DNA from: Desulfogranum japonicum DSM 18378
GTDB lineage: Bacteria > Desulfobacterota > Desulfobulbia > Desulfobulbales > Desulfobulbaceae
DNA: 32,932 bases
Direction of reading: 5' to 3'
NCBI RefSeq assembly: GCF_000429945.1
Contig: NZ_AUCV01000059.1
Location: 1-32,932, forward strand
Shown: piece after piece, positions 1-7,587 of the stretch
Numbering within the stretch: the stretch's first letter is position 1
Layout: each line of letters opens with the position of its first letter
Program-made: the position numbers and the translations under genes
Notes under the pieces: model-generated
What the model was told of the DNA's origin: nothing
The model's database searches: none
The model's input: the letters and a program-made list of their open reading frames with translations, nothing else

Positions 1-2
1 CA

Positions 3-161
3 GGAATTAAACGATTCTTTGAAGGAGTTAAGAAGCTGCTTTTTAAGTGGCTGAACCGTAGGGGGAAGCGAAACTGTCTCAATTGGGAGAAGTTCAATAT
101 AATGCTGGAGCGATTTCCTTTACCGAAACCACGTATAATGGTCAGCATGTTTGGCTTTTAG
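3..161 (+). CDS. ltrA: Group II intron reverse transcriptase/maturase, C-terminal end (partial)
   Basis: Only the last 52 residues are inside the window, in the frame starting at base 3 and ending with TAG at 159-161. The segment contains FKWLNRRGKR followed by NWEKFNIMLERFPLPKPRI, the characteristic extreme C-terminus of group II intron-encoded proteins downstream of the reverse transcriptase and maturase domains. The product would synthesise intron cDNA and help the intron RNA fold for splicing and retrohoming. It lies directly upstream of the domain V hairpin, the normal arrangement. Whether the upstream part is intact cannot be seen. Confidence 0.85.
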   Translation, partial: GIKRFFEGVKKLLFKWLNRRGKRNCLNWEKFNIMLERFPLPKPRIMVSMFGF

Positions 162-178
162 TGAATTGATCGTGTGAG

Positions 179-211
179 GAGCCGTGTGCGTAAATAGCGC
201 AAGCACGGTTC
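179..211 (+). ncRNA. Group II intron domain V hairpin
   Basis: A 33-nt hairpin. The lower stem GAGCCGTG (179-186) pairs with CACGGTTC (204-211, one G-U). A two-base AG bulge (202-203) follows, then an upper stem TGCG/CGCA closed by a short A-rich loop. This is the conserved catalytic core of group II introns, in the expected place after the maturase gene. Confidence 0.85.
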
Positions 212-387
212 TGAGAGGGGCCGGGGCCAACGGGTAATACTCTATAGACAGGAGCTCATGACACGTAGTAGTCGCGTGCGACGAGGCGTCAAGTAAAAGT
301 CAATGAAGTCCCTATCTATTGTTTGCCTGGAGAAACCGGTCTACTCGACTTCTTGCAAATCATCACCACATCGCTTATCTCTACCCT

Positions 388-1083
388 ATGCCTAGATCAG
401 ACAGAATCATAGTTCCCGATACTCCGCATCATGTCATGCAGCGAGGACATAACCGGCAAGCAGTATTTATAAGCGATGAAGATTACACCTATTATCGTGA
501 TAACCTTCTTCTCTTCAAGCAAGAGTTTGGCTGTAAAGTTTACGCCTATTGTCTGATGACCAATCACGTGCATCTTATTGTTGATCCTGGTCCTGACCCG
601 GAATCGCTTTCCAAGCTGATGAAGCGTGTGGCTGGTCGACAGACTCGGTACGTAAACAAGTCTGAAAAGCGGTCCGGCAGTATTTGGGAAGGACGTTTTA
701 AATCGAGTATTATCTCCACCCACGAGTATCTCCCCGCCTGTTGCCGGTATATTGAGCTTAATCCGTTACGTGCTGGTATGGTTGATGATCCTGCAGAGTA
801 CAGATGGTCGAGCTATGCATGCAAAGTTCGGGATACTCATGATCCAGTGGTGGATTTTCCTCGCTTTTATCTTGCACTTGGTGCCGATTTCGAGGAACGC
901 CGGGCTGCGTACAGGAAATATGTACTCGACACTATCCCTGATAATGAAATCAACCTGATACGAAAAGCCCTGCAACGCGGCCAGATAACTGGTGGCAACA
1001 GGTTTCGGGAAGAACTTTCTACCAGGTTGGGGATGCGGTTTTCAAATCTGGGGCCTGGTAGGCCGAAGGTAGTGAAAAATTAA
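388..1083 (+). CDS. REP-associated tyrosine transposase (IS200-like, Y1_Tnp)
   Basis: A 231-aa single-domain Y1 transposase of the RAYT group (PF01797-like). The N-terminus MPRSDRIIVPDTPHHVMQRGHN matches the family's usual P-x-H-V-x-Q-R-G start. The metal-binding HUH motif is H60-V-H62 in MTNHVHLIV. The probable nucleophile is Tyr88 in RQTRYVNKS, followed by the typical SGSIWEGRFKS segment. RAYTs nick single-stranded DNA at REP-type hairpins. The start at 388 fits the family; an in-frame upstream ATG at 319 would add 23 unrelated residues. No good ribosome site precedes either. The gene follows the group II intron remnant and is followed 38 bases later by copy A of a 124-bp repeat that may be its substrate. 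The frame is intact. Confidence 0.9.
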   Translation: MPRSDRIIVPDTPHHVMQRGHNRQAVFISDEDYTYYRDNLLLFKQEFGCKVYAYCLMTNHVHLIVDPGPDPESLSKLMKRVAGRQTRYVNKSEKRSGSIWEGRFKSSIISTHEYLPACCRYIELNPLRAGMVDDPAEYRWSSYACKVRDTHDPVVDFPRFYLALGADFEERRAAYRKYVLDTIPDNEINLIRKALQRGQITGGNRFREELSTRLGMRFSNLGPGRPKVVKN

Positions 1084-1121
1084 ACATTGTTTTACGGCAT
1101 TTATTCTCTACTTTTTCCCTT

Positions 1122-1245
1122 TAAACCCGGGCGACAGATTGATTTTTCCTTGAGGTAATGAATTACTCTGTGTTTCTATTCAAGAACTGTCGGCACAATG
1201 CTCATCCCGGGAACTATTGAAGAGGAAAAATAAAATCAGTCCCCT
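1122..1245. repeat. 124-bp direct repeat, copy A
   Basis: It matches positions 1538-1661 base for base apart from three substitutions and no indels. The ends carry an imperfect inverted repeat: GACAGATTGATTTTTCC on the left and, in reverse complement, GACTGATTTTATTTTTCC on the right. Together with the adjacent transposase this suggests a REP- or MITE-like non-autonomous unit. The copy lies between the tyrosine transposase and the toxin gene. Confidence 0.9.
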
Positions 1246-1260
1246 AGACTCTGTTCATGT

Positions 1261-1614
1261 TCAAGTCCTTTTGCATGCTATTTGATAGACAGCGTTTTTA
1301 TTTCTTTTGCCTACGGCTATCACCGCCACAACTACTTCCTTGTCTCGAACTTTATAAACAAGGCGGTAGCCAGCGTTACGTAATTTAATTTTATAGCAAT
1401 CCTGTATTCCGCTAAGCCTGGGCCTTTCAACACGTGGGTTCTGAATTCTTTCTCGTATTTTTTTTGCAAAAACAGACCGAATAGAGGGGTCTAACTTATC
1501 CCATTCTTTTTTTGCTTCTTCTTTAAAGACCAGCTTATAAACCCGGGCGACAGATTGATTTTTCCTTGAGGTGATGAAATACTCTGTGTTTCTATTCAAG
1601 AACTGTCGGCACAA
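1261..1614 (-). CDS. RelE/ParE-family toxin with a repeat-derived N-terminus, no antitoxin
   Basis: The last ~92 residues (from VYKLVFKEEAKKEWDKLD) are a near-canonical RelE-type toxin, including NPRVERPRLSG, DCYKIKLRNAGYRLVY and VIAVGKR. RelE toxins cleave mRNA in the ribosomal A site. Family members normally start with M-x-YKLVF, but here that start is missing: the first ~25 residues of the open frame (from ATG at 1614) are encoded by repeat copy B, which ends exactly at the family's usual start. The RelB-type antitoxin usually found upstream is absent; 1662-1755 holds nothing like it. The gene is therefore either a remnant or an orphan toxin expressed as a fusion from a start inside the repeat. 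The downstream end abuts repeat copy A. Confidence 0.8.
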   Translation of the reverse strand: MCRQFLNRNTEYFITSRKNQSVARVYKLVFKEEAKKEWDKLDPSIRSVFAKKIRERIQNPRVERPRLSGIQDCYKIKLRNAGYRLVYKVRDKEVVVAVIAVGKRNKNAVYQIACKRT

Positions 1615-1661
1615 TGCTCATCCCGGGAACTATTGAAAAGGAAAAATAAAATCAGTCCCCT
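1538..1661. repeat. 124-bp direct repeat, copy B
   Basis: Second copy of the 124-bp repeat, same orientation as copy A at an offset of exactly 416 bases, three mismatches. It covers the 5' end of the RelE toxin frame and supplies its only ATG. The two copies enclose a 292-bp unique segment made up almost entirely of the toxin core. Confidence 0.9.
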
Positions 1662-1755
1662 GGTCTTGGTACTAAGGCGGCTGACTGGTGTGCTACCTAT
1701 AAAAAAATGTGGACTCAACGCTATACCTGATAATGGCAAGGAAAGAAGTGACAAC

Positions 1756-2742
1756 CTACCACGGTTTGGCGTATTCATTTAAAACAGACCAGAGAGTTTT
1801 GCTCTTCGGCACCATATCCTGTTTAAAATACCACCAAAAATAGCCACCAATGAATTGTGGCCTTACACGCTCCATACCATAATATTTCCTAACAAAATTT
1901 TCTTTCTGAGCATTCACTGTGGTGCCAATTTCACCAAAACCCAGTTTTGCAGAAGGAAAAATCTCATGGAGTTCTGAAAAGATGCTCTCCCAGTCAGGGC
2001 TGATGTTCTCACAATCGTTTTCATAAAAACTCACCAACACCCAGTCCAATCCCTGCTTCATGTCCTCGGGAATATTGTTTCTGGCCCACACCTGCATTTG
2101 ATGCTCAGAGTCCTCCCAGCAATTTTCTGCGGAAGGTTCTCCGTTGTTATACGTTCCATTATAATAGAGAGTCAAGGCCGTGGGCTCGCCGGCATTTTTG
2201 GCAATGGAATATGCGGCACTGGCTTTGGCCATTGCATTGTCGCCAAGCCACTCGCCATTTATTTCATTACCGATCTCCCATATATCCACATGCTCTTTCA
2301 ACAAATCGATATATTCCCGCACTCGTAACTCATATTCAGCCAAGCTGTACTCAGCCATATACATAGAATCGAGAATCTCTCCCATGATTCCCGCCACACT
2401 GTGTAAATCCTGCACAGTCTCCTTGTAATACGACGGCGAGACATATTCATCAAAAACGATACGAGCATAAGGACGTATAGTAAAACTCAATAGAGCATCC
2501 CGGATTTCACTTATATTACTGATATCATCTACTGTTACACCAAAAACCTTTTCCCCTTCTATTTTATCCTTGCTTTTAAACAACAACGTTAAAATAGAGG
2601 GGATGCATTTTTGTTGGTCAGTAGAAGTGACCTTGGGTGAAGAGTCTGTTTGTGTTCGTGCTTGTCCTTTACCTGGGGAAAGAAGGAGTAAAATGACTGC
2701 CAAGACACAAACAAGCAGCGATGAGGCTTTGTTTGCACACAT
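1756..2742 (-). CDS. Secreted glycoside-hydrolase-like TIM-barrel protein
   Basis: 328 residues with an N-terminal signal peptide (hydrophobic core about residues 8-22, cleavage after GKGQA), so exported. The mature part looks like a clan GH-A barrel: WEIGNEINGEW with an Asn-Glu pair at Glu160 (the usual acid/base position at the end of strand 4) and GFGEIGT with Glu271 as candidate nucleophile, then FWWYFKQ near the C-terminus. The family cannot be named from sequence alone and substrate is unknown; beta-glycan cleavage is the likely reaction type. No strong ribosome site precedes the ATG. It is a stand-alone gene, ending 95 bases from the 124-bp repeat. Confidence 0.6.
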   Translation of the reverse strand: MCANKASSLLVCVLAVILLLLSPGKGQARTQTDSSPKVTSTDQQKCIPSILTLLFKSKDKIEGEKVFGVTVDDISNISEIRDALLSFTIRPYARIVFDEYVSPSYYKETVQDLHSVAGIMGEILDSMYMAEYSLAEYELRVREYIDLLKEHVDIWEIGNEINGEWLGDNAMAKASAAYSIAKNAGEPTALTLYYNGTYNNGEPSAENCWEDSEHQMQVWARNNIPEDMKQGLDWVLVSFYENDCENISPDWESIFSELHEIFPSAKLGFGEIGTTVNAQKENFVRKYYGMERVRPQFIGGYFWWYFKQDMVPKSKTLWSVLNEYAKPW

Positions 2743-2960
2743 TATTATAATGGGTATAAATTAAGTTGTTAAATATCAACATCATATAACCTATATAGAC
2801 ATTAAAAGACAGAGAAAAAGACAGTGCGGTAATTATCTGTTTTTCACTCTATAGGTGGCAACAAAGGCCTCAGGATTATGAAATCACAGGACATAAACTT
2901 CGGTGTTAGGTTTTACTCCTATGGTTTCTGAAAATGAGGTCAGCTTCGACCTTCAAGGGT

Positions 2961-3809
2961 TTATTGAGGTGTCATTTCAGCTTTGATATCTGCCGGTTTA
3001 CCAAAATACATGGCTGTTGTTACCAACGCATCCACACCTGTTTTGGCATATTCAACAGCATTGTCAGGGGTGACACCACCAGCGGCAATCAGATAGAGAT
3101 TTGGGGATTCCTTTCGGATTTCCGCTACCATTTCCGCCAATATCTTAGGTTGGAACTTGTCGAATTGCATGCCATCGATGCCTAATTTCATGTACCGTCT
3201 GGCATCTTCCATGCTGCCTACTTCAAGCAGCACTTTTTTCTCTAAAGCTTCTTTCTTAACACGGATAATCGCTTGATCGGCAGCCGATTCATTCTCGAAG
3301 AATTTGAGATGATGATCGAAGATAAGCACTGATTCCGACAGTCCCAAGCGATGGGGATAGCCGCCGCCACTCATGACGGCTTTGATTGCAAGTTCCTTTG
3401 TCCCGGGAAAAATCTTCCTCGTGGACAACAGGTGAATGAAAGGGTTCACCTCCCTGGCCTTCTTCAGGGTATTATATGTTCTTGTCGCAATACCGCAGTT
3501 ATATTCCAGTATGTTAACCACGACCCGCCAGGCTTGATGCAGGGCAGCAGCATTTCCACGTGCTTCCAAAATGACCTTTCCCGGCTCCAACAGGGTACCG
3601 GAAGGACATATAGCCATTACTTCAAGACCCAATGCCTTGAGGACTTGAGCTCCTTCTTCGGAACAGGCTACCATGGTTTGATTTCGCGTGATATATCGTA
3701 AATGGCCAGGTTTATCGCCAATTCCCATCAGGTGGGTTGTAAGATCAAAATACGGCACATCTTCTTTGATAAGTTGATCAATTTTGTCTTTGGTAAAAAA
3801 AGAGTTCAT
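2961..3809 (-). CDS. modD: ModD/NadC-like phosphoribosyltransferase
   Basis: A 282-aa protein of the quinolinate/nicotinate phosphoribosyltransferase fold, closest in pattern to ModD, the NadC paralogue often linked to molybdate transport genes. Visible features are the N-terminal EDVPYFDLTTHLMGIGDKPG, the STRKIFPGTKELAIKAV segment, GGGYPHRLGLSESVLIF with the conserved His-Arg, and a C-terminal barrel segment LIAAGGVTPDNAVEYAKTGVDALVTT. The start at 3809 is chosen because GAGG lies five bases upstream; alternative starts at 3830 (GTG) and 3824 (ATG) would add 7 or 5 residues. No mod transporter genes are adjacent. True NadC enzymes make NAD from quinolinate; the biochemical role of ModD is not settled, so the exact reaction is left open. 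Confidence 0.75.
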   Translation of the reverse strand: MNSFFTKDKIDQLIKEDVPYFDLTTHLMGIGDKPGHLRYITRNQTMVACSEEGAQVLKALGLEVMAICPSGTLLEPGKVILEARGNAAALHQAWRVVVNILEYNCGIATRTYNTLKKAREVNPFIHLLSTRKIFPGTKELAIKAVMSGGGYPHRLGLSESVLIFDHHLKFFENESAADQAIIRVKKEALEKKVLLEVGSMEDARRYMKLGIDGMQFDKFQPKILAEMVAEIRKESPNLYLIAAGGVTPDNAVEYAKTGVDALVTTAMYFGKPADIKAEMTPQ

Positions 3810-4000
3810 AGATACCTCATACATAGACACTGTCTGTGTCTGCTTTTTTCATAAAAGCACCTTAAAATAAGCTATTCCATTGCATCACCATGCTTCAGGC
3901 TTTGTTTACAGAATATCAAGATTATGACTGCTGCAAAATGCATCGTAGGCTTGAGGCTTGGTATGTGAACAGATTCTTCAAGGTGGCCTAAACTTATTGT

Positions 4001-4453
4001 TTAGTAACTCAATATTTTTGTATCTTTTTTAAATATCGTTCCCATCACCAAGTCAGGCGAACCGACCGTGATTCCGGGTAAAAGGTCTTGAGGTTTCACC
4101 CCCATGCTTTTCATGCAATGACCTCCCACCATAATTTTTGCACCGTTTTGCATAAAGGTAGAAAGCTTTTCAGCCAAATCTGTATTCCCTACTGGATAAT
4201 GGCTTCCTGCCACAGCTACTTTTATCGAATCTAACCTGAGGAGCATGGTGACTTTATGTCCGCGTTTAAGCGCGACAGTACCTATCATAATCGCTCCGTC
4301 AACAACCTGAGTATTGTCGGTAGACATGGAAAGAACAAGGTCATCCATAGGTTCTTCATGTTGTGATACCTCAGTAGCTGCAACGACAGGAAGTGCTCCA
4401 ACTCCACAGAGAATTAAGATAGCTGAGATGAGTAGAAGATAGTTGTTTTTCAC
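4001..4453 (-). CDS. Exported DsrE/DsrF-like family protein
   Basis: A 150-aa protein starting at GTG 4453, preceded by GGAGA six bases upstream; an in-frame ATG at 4480 lacks such a site. Residues 1-26 are a signal peptide or anchor (KNNYLLLISAILILCGVGALPVVAA). The rest is a DsrE-like fold: LVLSMSTDN, AIMIGTVALKRGHKVTMLLRLD, ending GSPDLVMGTIFKKDTKILSY. The only cysteine in the mature domain is in GGHCMKSMGV, the position where DsrE/TusD-type proteins carry a sulfur-relay cysteine. Cytoplasmic DsrE proteins pass persulfide sulfur; this exported version would act in the periplasm. The gene stands alone, without dsrF/dsrH partners. Confidence 0.75.
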   Translation of the reverse strand: MKNNYLLLISAILILCGVGALPVVAATEVSQHEEPMDDLVLSMSTDNTQVVDGAIMIGTVALKRGHKVTMLLRLDSIKVAVAGSHYPVGNTDLAEKLSTFMQNGAKIMVGGHCMKSMGVKPQDLLPGITVGSPDLVMGTIFKKDTKILSY

Positions 4454-4808
4454 ATTGATTCTCCAAAATACATGTGGCACGCAGCTTTACCCACCGAATT
4501 ATTAGCTACAGCCCGATAGGCAGCCTGAAAAATAGTAAACACGCAAACGTTATTCTTTTTTAAAACAACGGTCAAGGCAAAATATAACTCTGCAAGTTTA
4601 CTACGGATGCATGGCCAGTGCTGCGCATCTAGGAGCCTGTCGAAAAAAACTCTTTCCCCATAGTTGTGTTATTTTCAGAAAATCAATACTCGCAATATCA
4701 ACTAAATGGCTGTACTTGATTTCCTAAAAGCGCCTCAATCTGAGGGAAATAGCAATTCTCCGACAGACTCCTACTGCGCACTTTCAGCGTGAAAAATCAA
4801 AGGCAAGA
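4454..4808. other. Intergenic region holding a small MITE
   Basis: About 355 bases between the DsrE-like gene and the M48 peptidase. It contains the 144-bp element described at 4630-4773 with short direct repeats on both sides. I see no gene or clear promoter in the remainder. Confidence 0.6.
4630..4773. repeat. 144-bp MITE-like element with TAGGAG ends
   Basis: Ends are inverted repeats: TAGGAGCCTGTCG at the left and CGACAGACTCCTA at the right (12 of 13 matching). The element is flanked by the direct repeat CTGCGCA (4621-4627 and 4774-4780), consistent with a 7-10 bp target-site duplication. It has no coding capacity. The same terminal sequence recurs at 21833-21874. Confidence 0.75.
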
Positions 4809-6710
4809 TTACATGGGTGGCATGGGAATAGATAAGGTTGCCGCAACTACCCTGAGAAGTTCACCTTCCACTGTTGTGACTTCACCGTCTGCCAGGACAA
4901 TATCCTTGCAGGCAAGAAACAGGCGTTGCTTTTTCCTGGGGGAGAAAGCCCGTAAGGTATGAAACGCAGCATCAATACGTGGCAGCGACAGGAGTTTTCT
5001 GTCGCTCATGGTCAGATGCGGCATATTCATATGGTTTGCCGCCCTGGTGAAAAGTACCTGTTGTTCTTCTGCATCACGGCTGGCAGCATAGCAGAGCACA
5101 GAAAACAACATGCCGACACATGCACCCACCTGTGTACCCTCAAAAGTCGCCTTTCCATTAAAAGACCATCCAAAAAACTCATGCAGATGTTCAACCACTA
5201 TCCGCTGCAGGCACCATTCAAACAACGTGACTTTGTTATCTTCACGAATCACGTTGTCCAGTATTTCCTTAAATCCATAGGCCTGTTGTTCACTCAGTCG
5301 TCGCAGACTGGGTAGGGTTAATTCAAGGACTGCCAATTGTATTTTTCTTGGCAGAAGACCATTTTGCTGTAACAAACGCCGCACTTCGGTGTGAAGGCCG
5401 CGGTCATTTGCTTCTTTCTCCAGAATATCCAGTTGTCGTTGCCTGGCAGTTTCATTTGTATCCAACACTAACAGGATTATAACAGCTCTGGCTGCAAAGG
5501 GATCATGCGCTGCCATGCGGATAACGGGTGAAATCTGTTGCAGCAGGCTTTTCCCTGACTGCATATGCATACTGCCTGGGGAAAGATCCGAGGTGGGCCT
5601 TCCCACGGAAATCACCTTATCTGCTTCATCAGAACCATTATGGAGACCGCTGGTTACGCCTGACCCCGCAGCCCTGGAAACCCTTTCACTCATCCGCTGG
5701 TTAAAACTGCCATGGGATTTTGTGTATCTGCCGTCCCAGGAAGGTAAAATACGTTTAATTCGTTGAGACAGAGGTGGATGGGTAGCAAAAGGTGAACTCA
5801 GGCTATTTTGAACCCCCTGACTGAAAAGGGCATGACTGACCTCATCTGAGCGTCTGTGCGAAAGAATTCCCCCTTGTTTTTCTGCACCGATAATCATCAA
5901 AGCGCCGGCAAGCCCATCTACATTACGAGTAAATTGGACTGCAGAGGCATCAGCCAGAAATTCCCGTTGCCGACTGACTGCTGCTTTTATCAGGTTGCCA
6001 AAAAATACACCGGTATAGCCAATGATGAGCAGCCCCAGACCAAGAAGCAGAGCGCCTCTGTCATTGCTGCGGTGTGAACGGCCACGGAGCAGAAATTGCC
6101 CGATCAGGCCAATAACCAGAATACCATGCAGGATACCGATCAATCTGACATTGAGACGCATATCGCCATTAAGGATATGACTGAATTCATGGGCAATAAC
6201 CCCCTGCAGTTGATCGCGATTAAAATGATCCAATGCCCCCTGTGTTACAGCGACGATTGCATCACTGGTGGTCAACCCGGCGGCAAAGGCGTTAATTCCC
6301 CTTTCCGGCAACACATACACCTGTGGCATTGGAATACCTGAAGCCAGAGCCATTTCTTCCACCACGTTTATCAACTGCTTGTACTTCAAATCATCATCGT
6401 CGGGAAAGACAGGTTCACCACCCATCATCAGGGCAACGGCATCACCTCCGCCGGACAATGCACGCAACTTGTACCAGGTGCCACTGATCACCACCAAAAA
6501 GACAGCGACACTTGCCCAGAACACCACTTCCCAATTAACCCGGGCAAGAAGACCAATGCTCTCGTTACGGCTGCCTTTAAGGCCATAGAGAATGACAATG
6601 AAAAGATCTGTCACACAGATTAAAGAAACTACTGCAAGTACAAAAAGAACAACCAGGAGGCCGGTATTACGACGGGCGTGGTCCTGGGCTGTGAAAAAAT
6701 CCATCTGCAT
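4809..6710 (-). CDS. Membrane-bound M48 zinc metallopeptidase with C-terminal TerB-like region
   Basis: 633 residues. Four membrane segments lie at about 17-43, 62-80, 190-210 and 220-243. The zinc-binding HEFSH motif is at 174-178 with the third ligand Glu250 in SRQREFLADA, as in HtpX-type M48 peptidases. FATHPPLSQRIKRILP closes the peptidase domain near residue 330. The remaining ~300 residues are not part of HtpX; the extreme C-terminus (KKQRLFLACKDIVLADGEVT and VEGELLRVVAATL) resembles the acidic TerB-like helical domain. HtpX peptidases degrade damaged membrane proteins from the cytoplasmic side. The gene follows lemA by 83 bases on the same strand, a common pairing, so co-transcription is likely. 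The frame is intact. Confidence 0.88.
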   Translation of the reverse strand: MQMDFFTAQDHARRNTGLLVVLFVLAVVSLICVTDLFIVILYGLKGSRNESIGLLARVNWEVVFWASVAVFLVVISGTWYKLRALSGGGDAVALMMGGEPVFPDDDDLKYKQLINVVEEMALASGIPMPQVYVLPERGINAFAAGLTTSDAIVAVTQGALDHFNRDQLQGVIAHEFSHILNGDMRLNVRLIGILHGILVIGLIGQFLLRGRSHRSNDRGALLLGLGLLIIGYTGVFFGNLIKAAVSRQREFLADASAVQFTRNVDGLAGALMIIGAEKQGGILSHRRSDEVSHALFSQGVQNSLSSPFATHPPLSQRIKRILPSWDGRYTKSHGSFNQRMSERVSRAAGSGVTSGLHNGSDEADKVISVGRPTSDLSPGSMHMQSGKSLLQQISPVIRMAAHDPFAARAVIILLVLDTNETARQRQLDILEKEANDRGLHTEVRRLLQQNGLLPRKIQLAVLELTLPSLRRLSEQQAYGFKEILDNVIREDNKVTLFEWCLQRIVVEHLHEFFGWSFNGKATFEGTQVGACVGMLFSVLCYAASRDAEEQQVLFTRAANHMNMPHLTMSDRKLLSLPRIDAAFHTLRAFSPRKKQRLFLACKDIVLADGEVTTVEGELLRVVAATLSIPMPPM

Positions 6711-6793
6711 ATTAAAGGGACTGCCTTTAAAAATTTGATCAAATTCGAAGCGGTTTTGAAAACCTGTTGAATAAACGTGATTTCCAGGGAGCC

Positions 6794-7390
6794 CTAAAAA
6801 GACACCTTGGGGGCATCCTGTATAACTTCACTATCCTTGAATTCAAGCAGGGCAGCATCCTCTGTGTGACCGAACATGCCTGCAAATACCACCTGGGGAA
6901 AAGATTGCTTATAGGTATTGTACTGCATGGCCTGATCGTTGAAGGCCTGCCGGGCAAAAGACACCTTGTTTTCAGTTGAGGTAAGCTCTTCACTGAACTG
7001 CATCATATTTTGGCTGGCTTTGAGATCCGGATAGGCTTCCATAACCATATTGAATTTACCAAGAGCACTGCCCAAGAGCCCTTCAGCCCCTGCCAATTGA
7101 TTCATGGCAGCAACGTTTCCAGGTGCGGCAGCGGCAGCTTTCAACCCATCAACAGCCTGGTTGCGGGCAGCTATGACAGCTTCCAGTGTTTCCCGTTCAT
7201 GCTTCATGTATGCTTTGGCAGATTCCACCAGGTTTGGGATGAGATCATAACGTCGTTTCAGCTGAACTTCGATTTGGGCAAAAGCATTTTTATAGCGATT
7301 TCGAAGCGCTACGAGCTTATTAAAAATTGCAACTACGTAGAAGCCAAACAAAACTATTAAAGCTATAAAAATGAAAAAAGCGATGTTCAT
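6794..7390 (-). CDS. lemA: LemA family protein
   Basis: 198 residues. One N-terminal membrane helix (residues 2-22, IAFFIFIALIVLFGFYVVAIFN) is followed by the coiled-coil four-helix LemA domain: LVALRNRYKNAFAQIEVQLKRRYDLIPNLVESAKAYMKHERETLE is split across helices, and the family's Q-x-x-RYDLIPNLV pattern is clear. The C-terminus ends in FKDSEVIQDAPKVSF. LemA proteins are membrane-anchored and face the periplasm; their function is poorly defined. GGAGG lies five bases upstream of the ATG. The M48 peptidase follows directly, the usual LemA neighbour, so the two probably form an operon. Confidence 0.92.
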   Translation of the reverse strand: MNIAFFIFIALIVLFGFYVVAIFNKLVALRNRYKNAFAQIEVQLKRRYDLIPNLVESAKAYMKHERETLEAVIAARNQAVDGLKAAAAAPGNVAAMNQLAGAEGLLGSALGKFNMVMEAYPDLKASQNMMQFSEELTSTENKVSFARQAFNDQAMQYNTYKQSFPQVVFAGMFGHTEDAALLEFKDSEVIQDAPKVSF

Positions 7391-7587
7391 TTCATCCTCC
7401 GTGAGTGCGAAAAACGCTTGTATTCCCTAAAAGAAAAAGATTCAAAATCAGGGCTGCTGAAAAAATGCATTATCCTGTGCCTGTCCAGCCTTGTTTGCCT
7501 CTCAGCCCATTCTGAGAAATCTTGGGACAGGTGGTATTTTCCACCAACCTTGATACTTTCAATGCGTGCAGTATAGTGCAGTTGCAT
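7387..7587 (-). CDS. Possible small protein overlapping the lemA start
   Basis: A 66-codon open frame whose stop overlaps the lemA start as ATGA, an arrangement that would allow translational coupling. The product is rich in Arg, His, Ser and Phe and matches no family I know; there is no membrane segment. AAGGA lies only two bases before the ATG, a poor distance. It may simply be an open leader. Listed because of the overlap, at low confidence. Confidence 0.2.
   Translation of the reverse strand: MQLHYTARIESIKVGGKYHLSQDFSEWAERQTRLDRHRIMHFFSSPDFESFSFREYKRFSHSRRMK

Larger units (their letters stand above)
1..250 (+). mobile_element. 3' end of a group II intron (cut by the window edge)
   Basis: The first ~250 bases read as the 3' portion of a bacterial group II intron: the C-terminus of the intron-encoded protein, then a domain V hairpin about 17 bases after the stop codon, then sequence that should be domain VI. 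The exact 3' splice site is not certain; an AY-type end lies near 245-249. The 5' part is outside the window, so completeness cannot be judged. The catalytic triad in domain V reads AGC, unlike the CGC of class C introns, so a non-C class is likelier. Confidence 0.8.

Noticed and set aside
1596-1778. 60-codon frame overlapping the toxin start and the glycoside-hydrolase-like gene end
   Set aside because: It lies across repeat copy B and the end of a real gene, has no recognisable features and no ribosome site; it is not the missing antitoxin.
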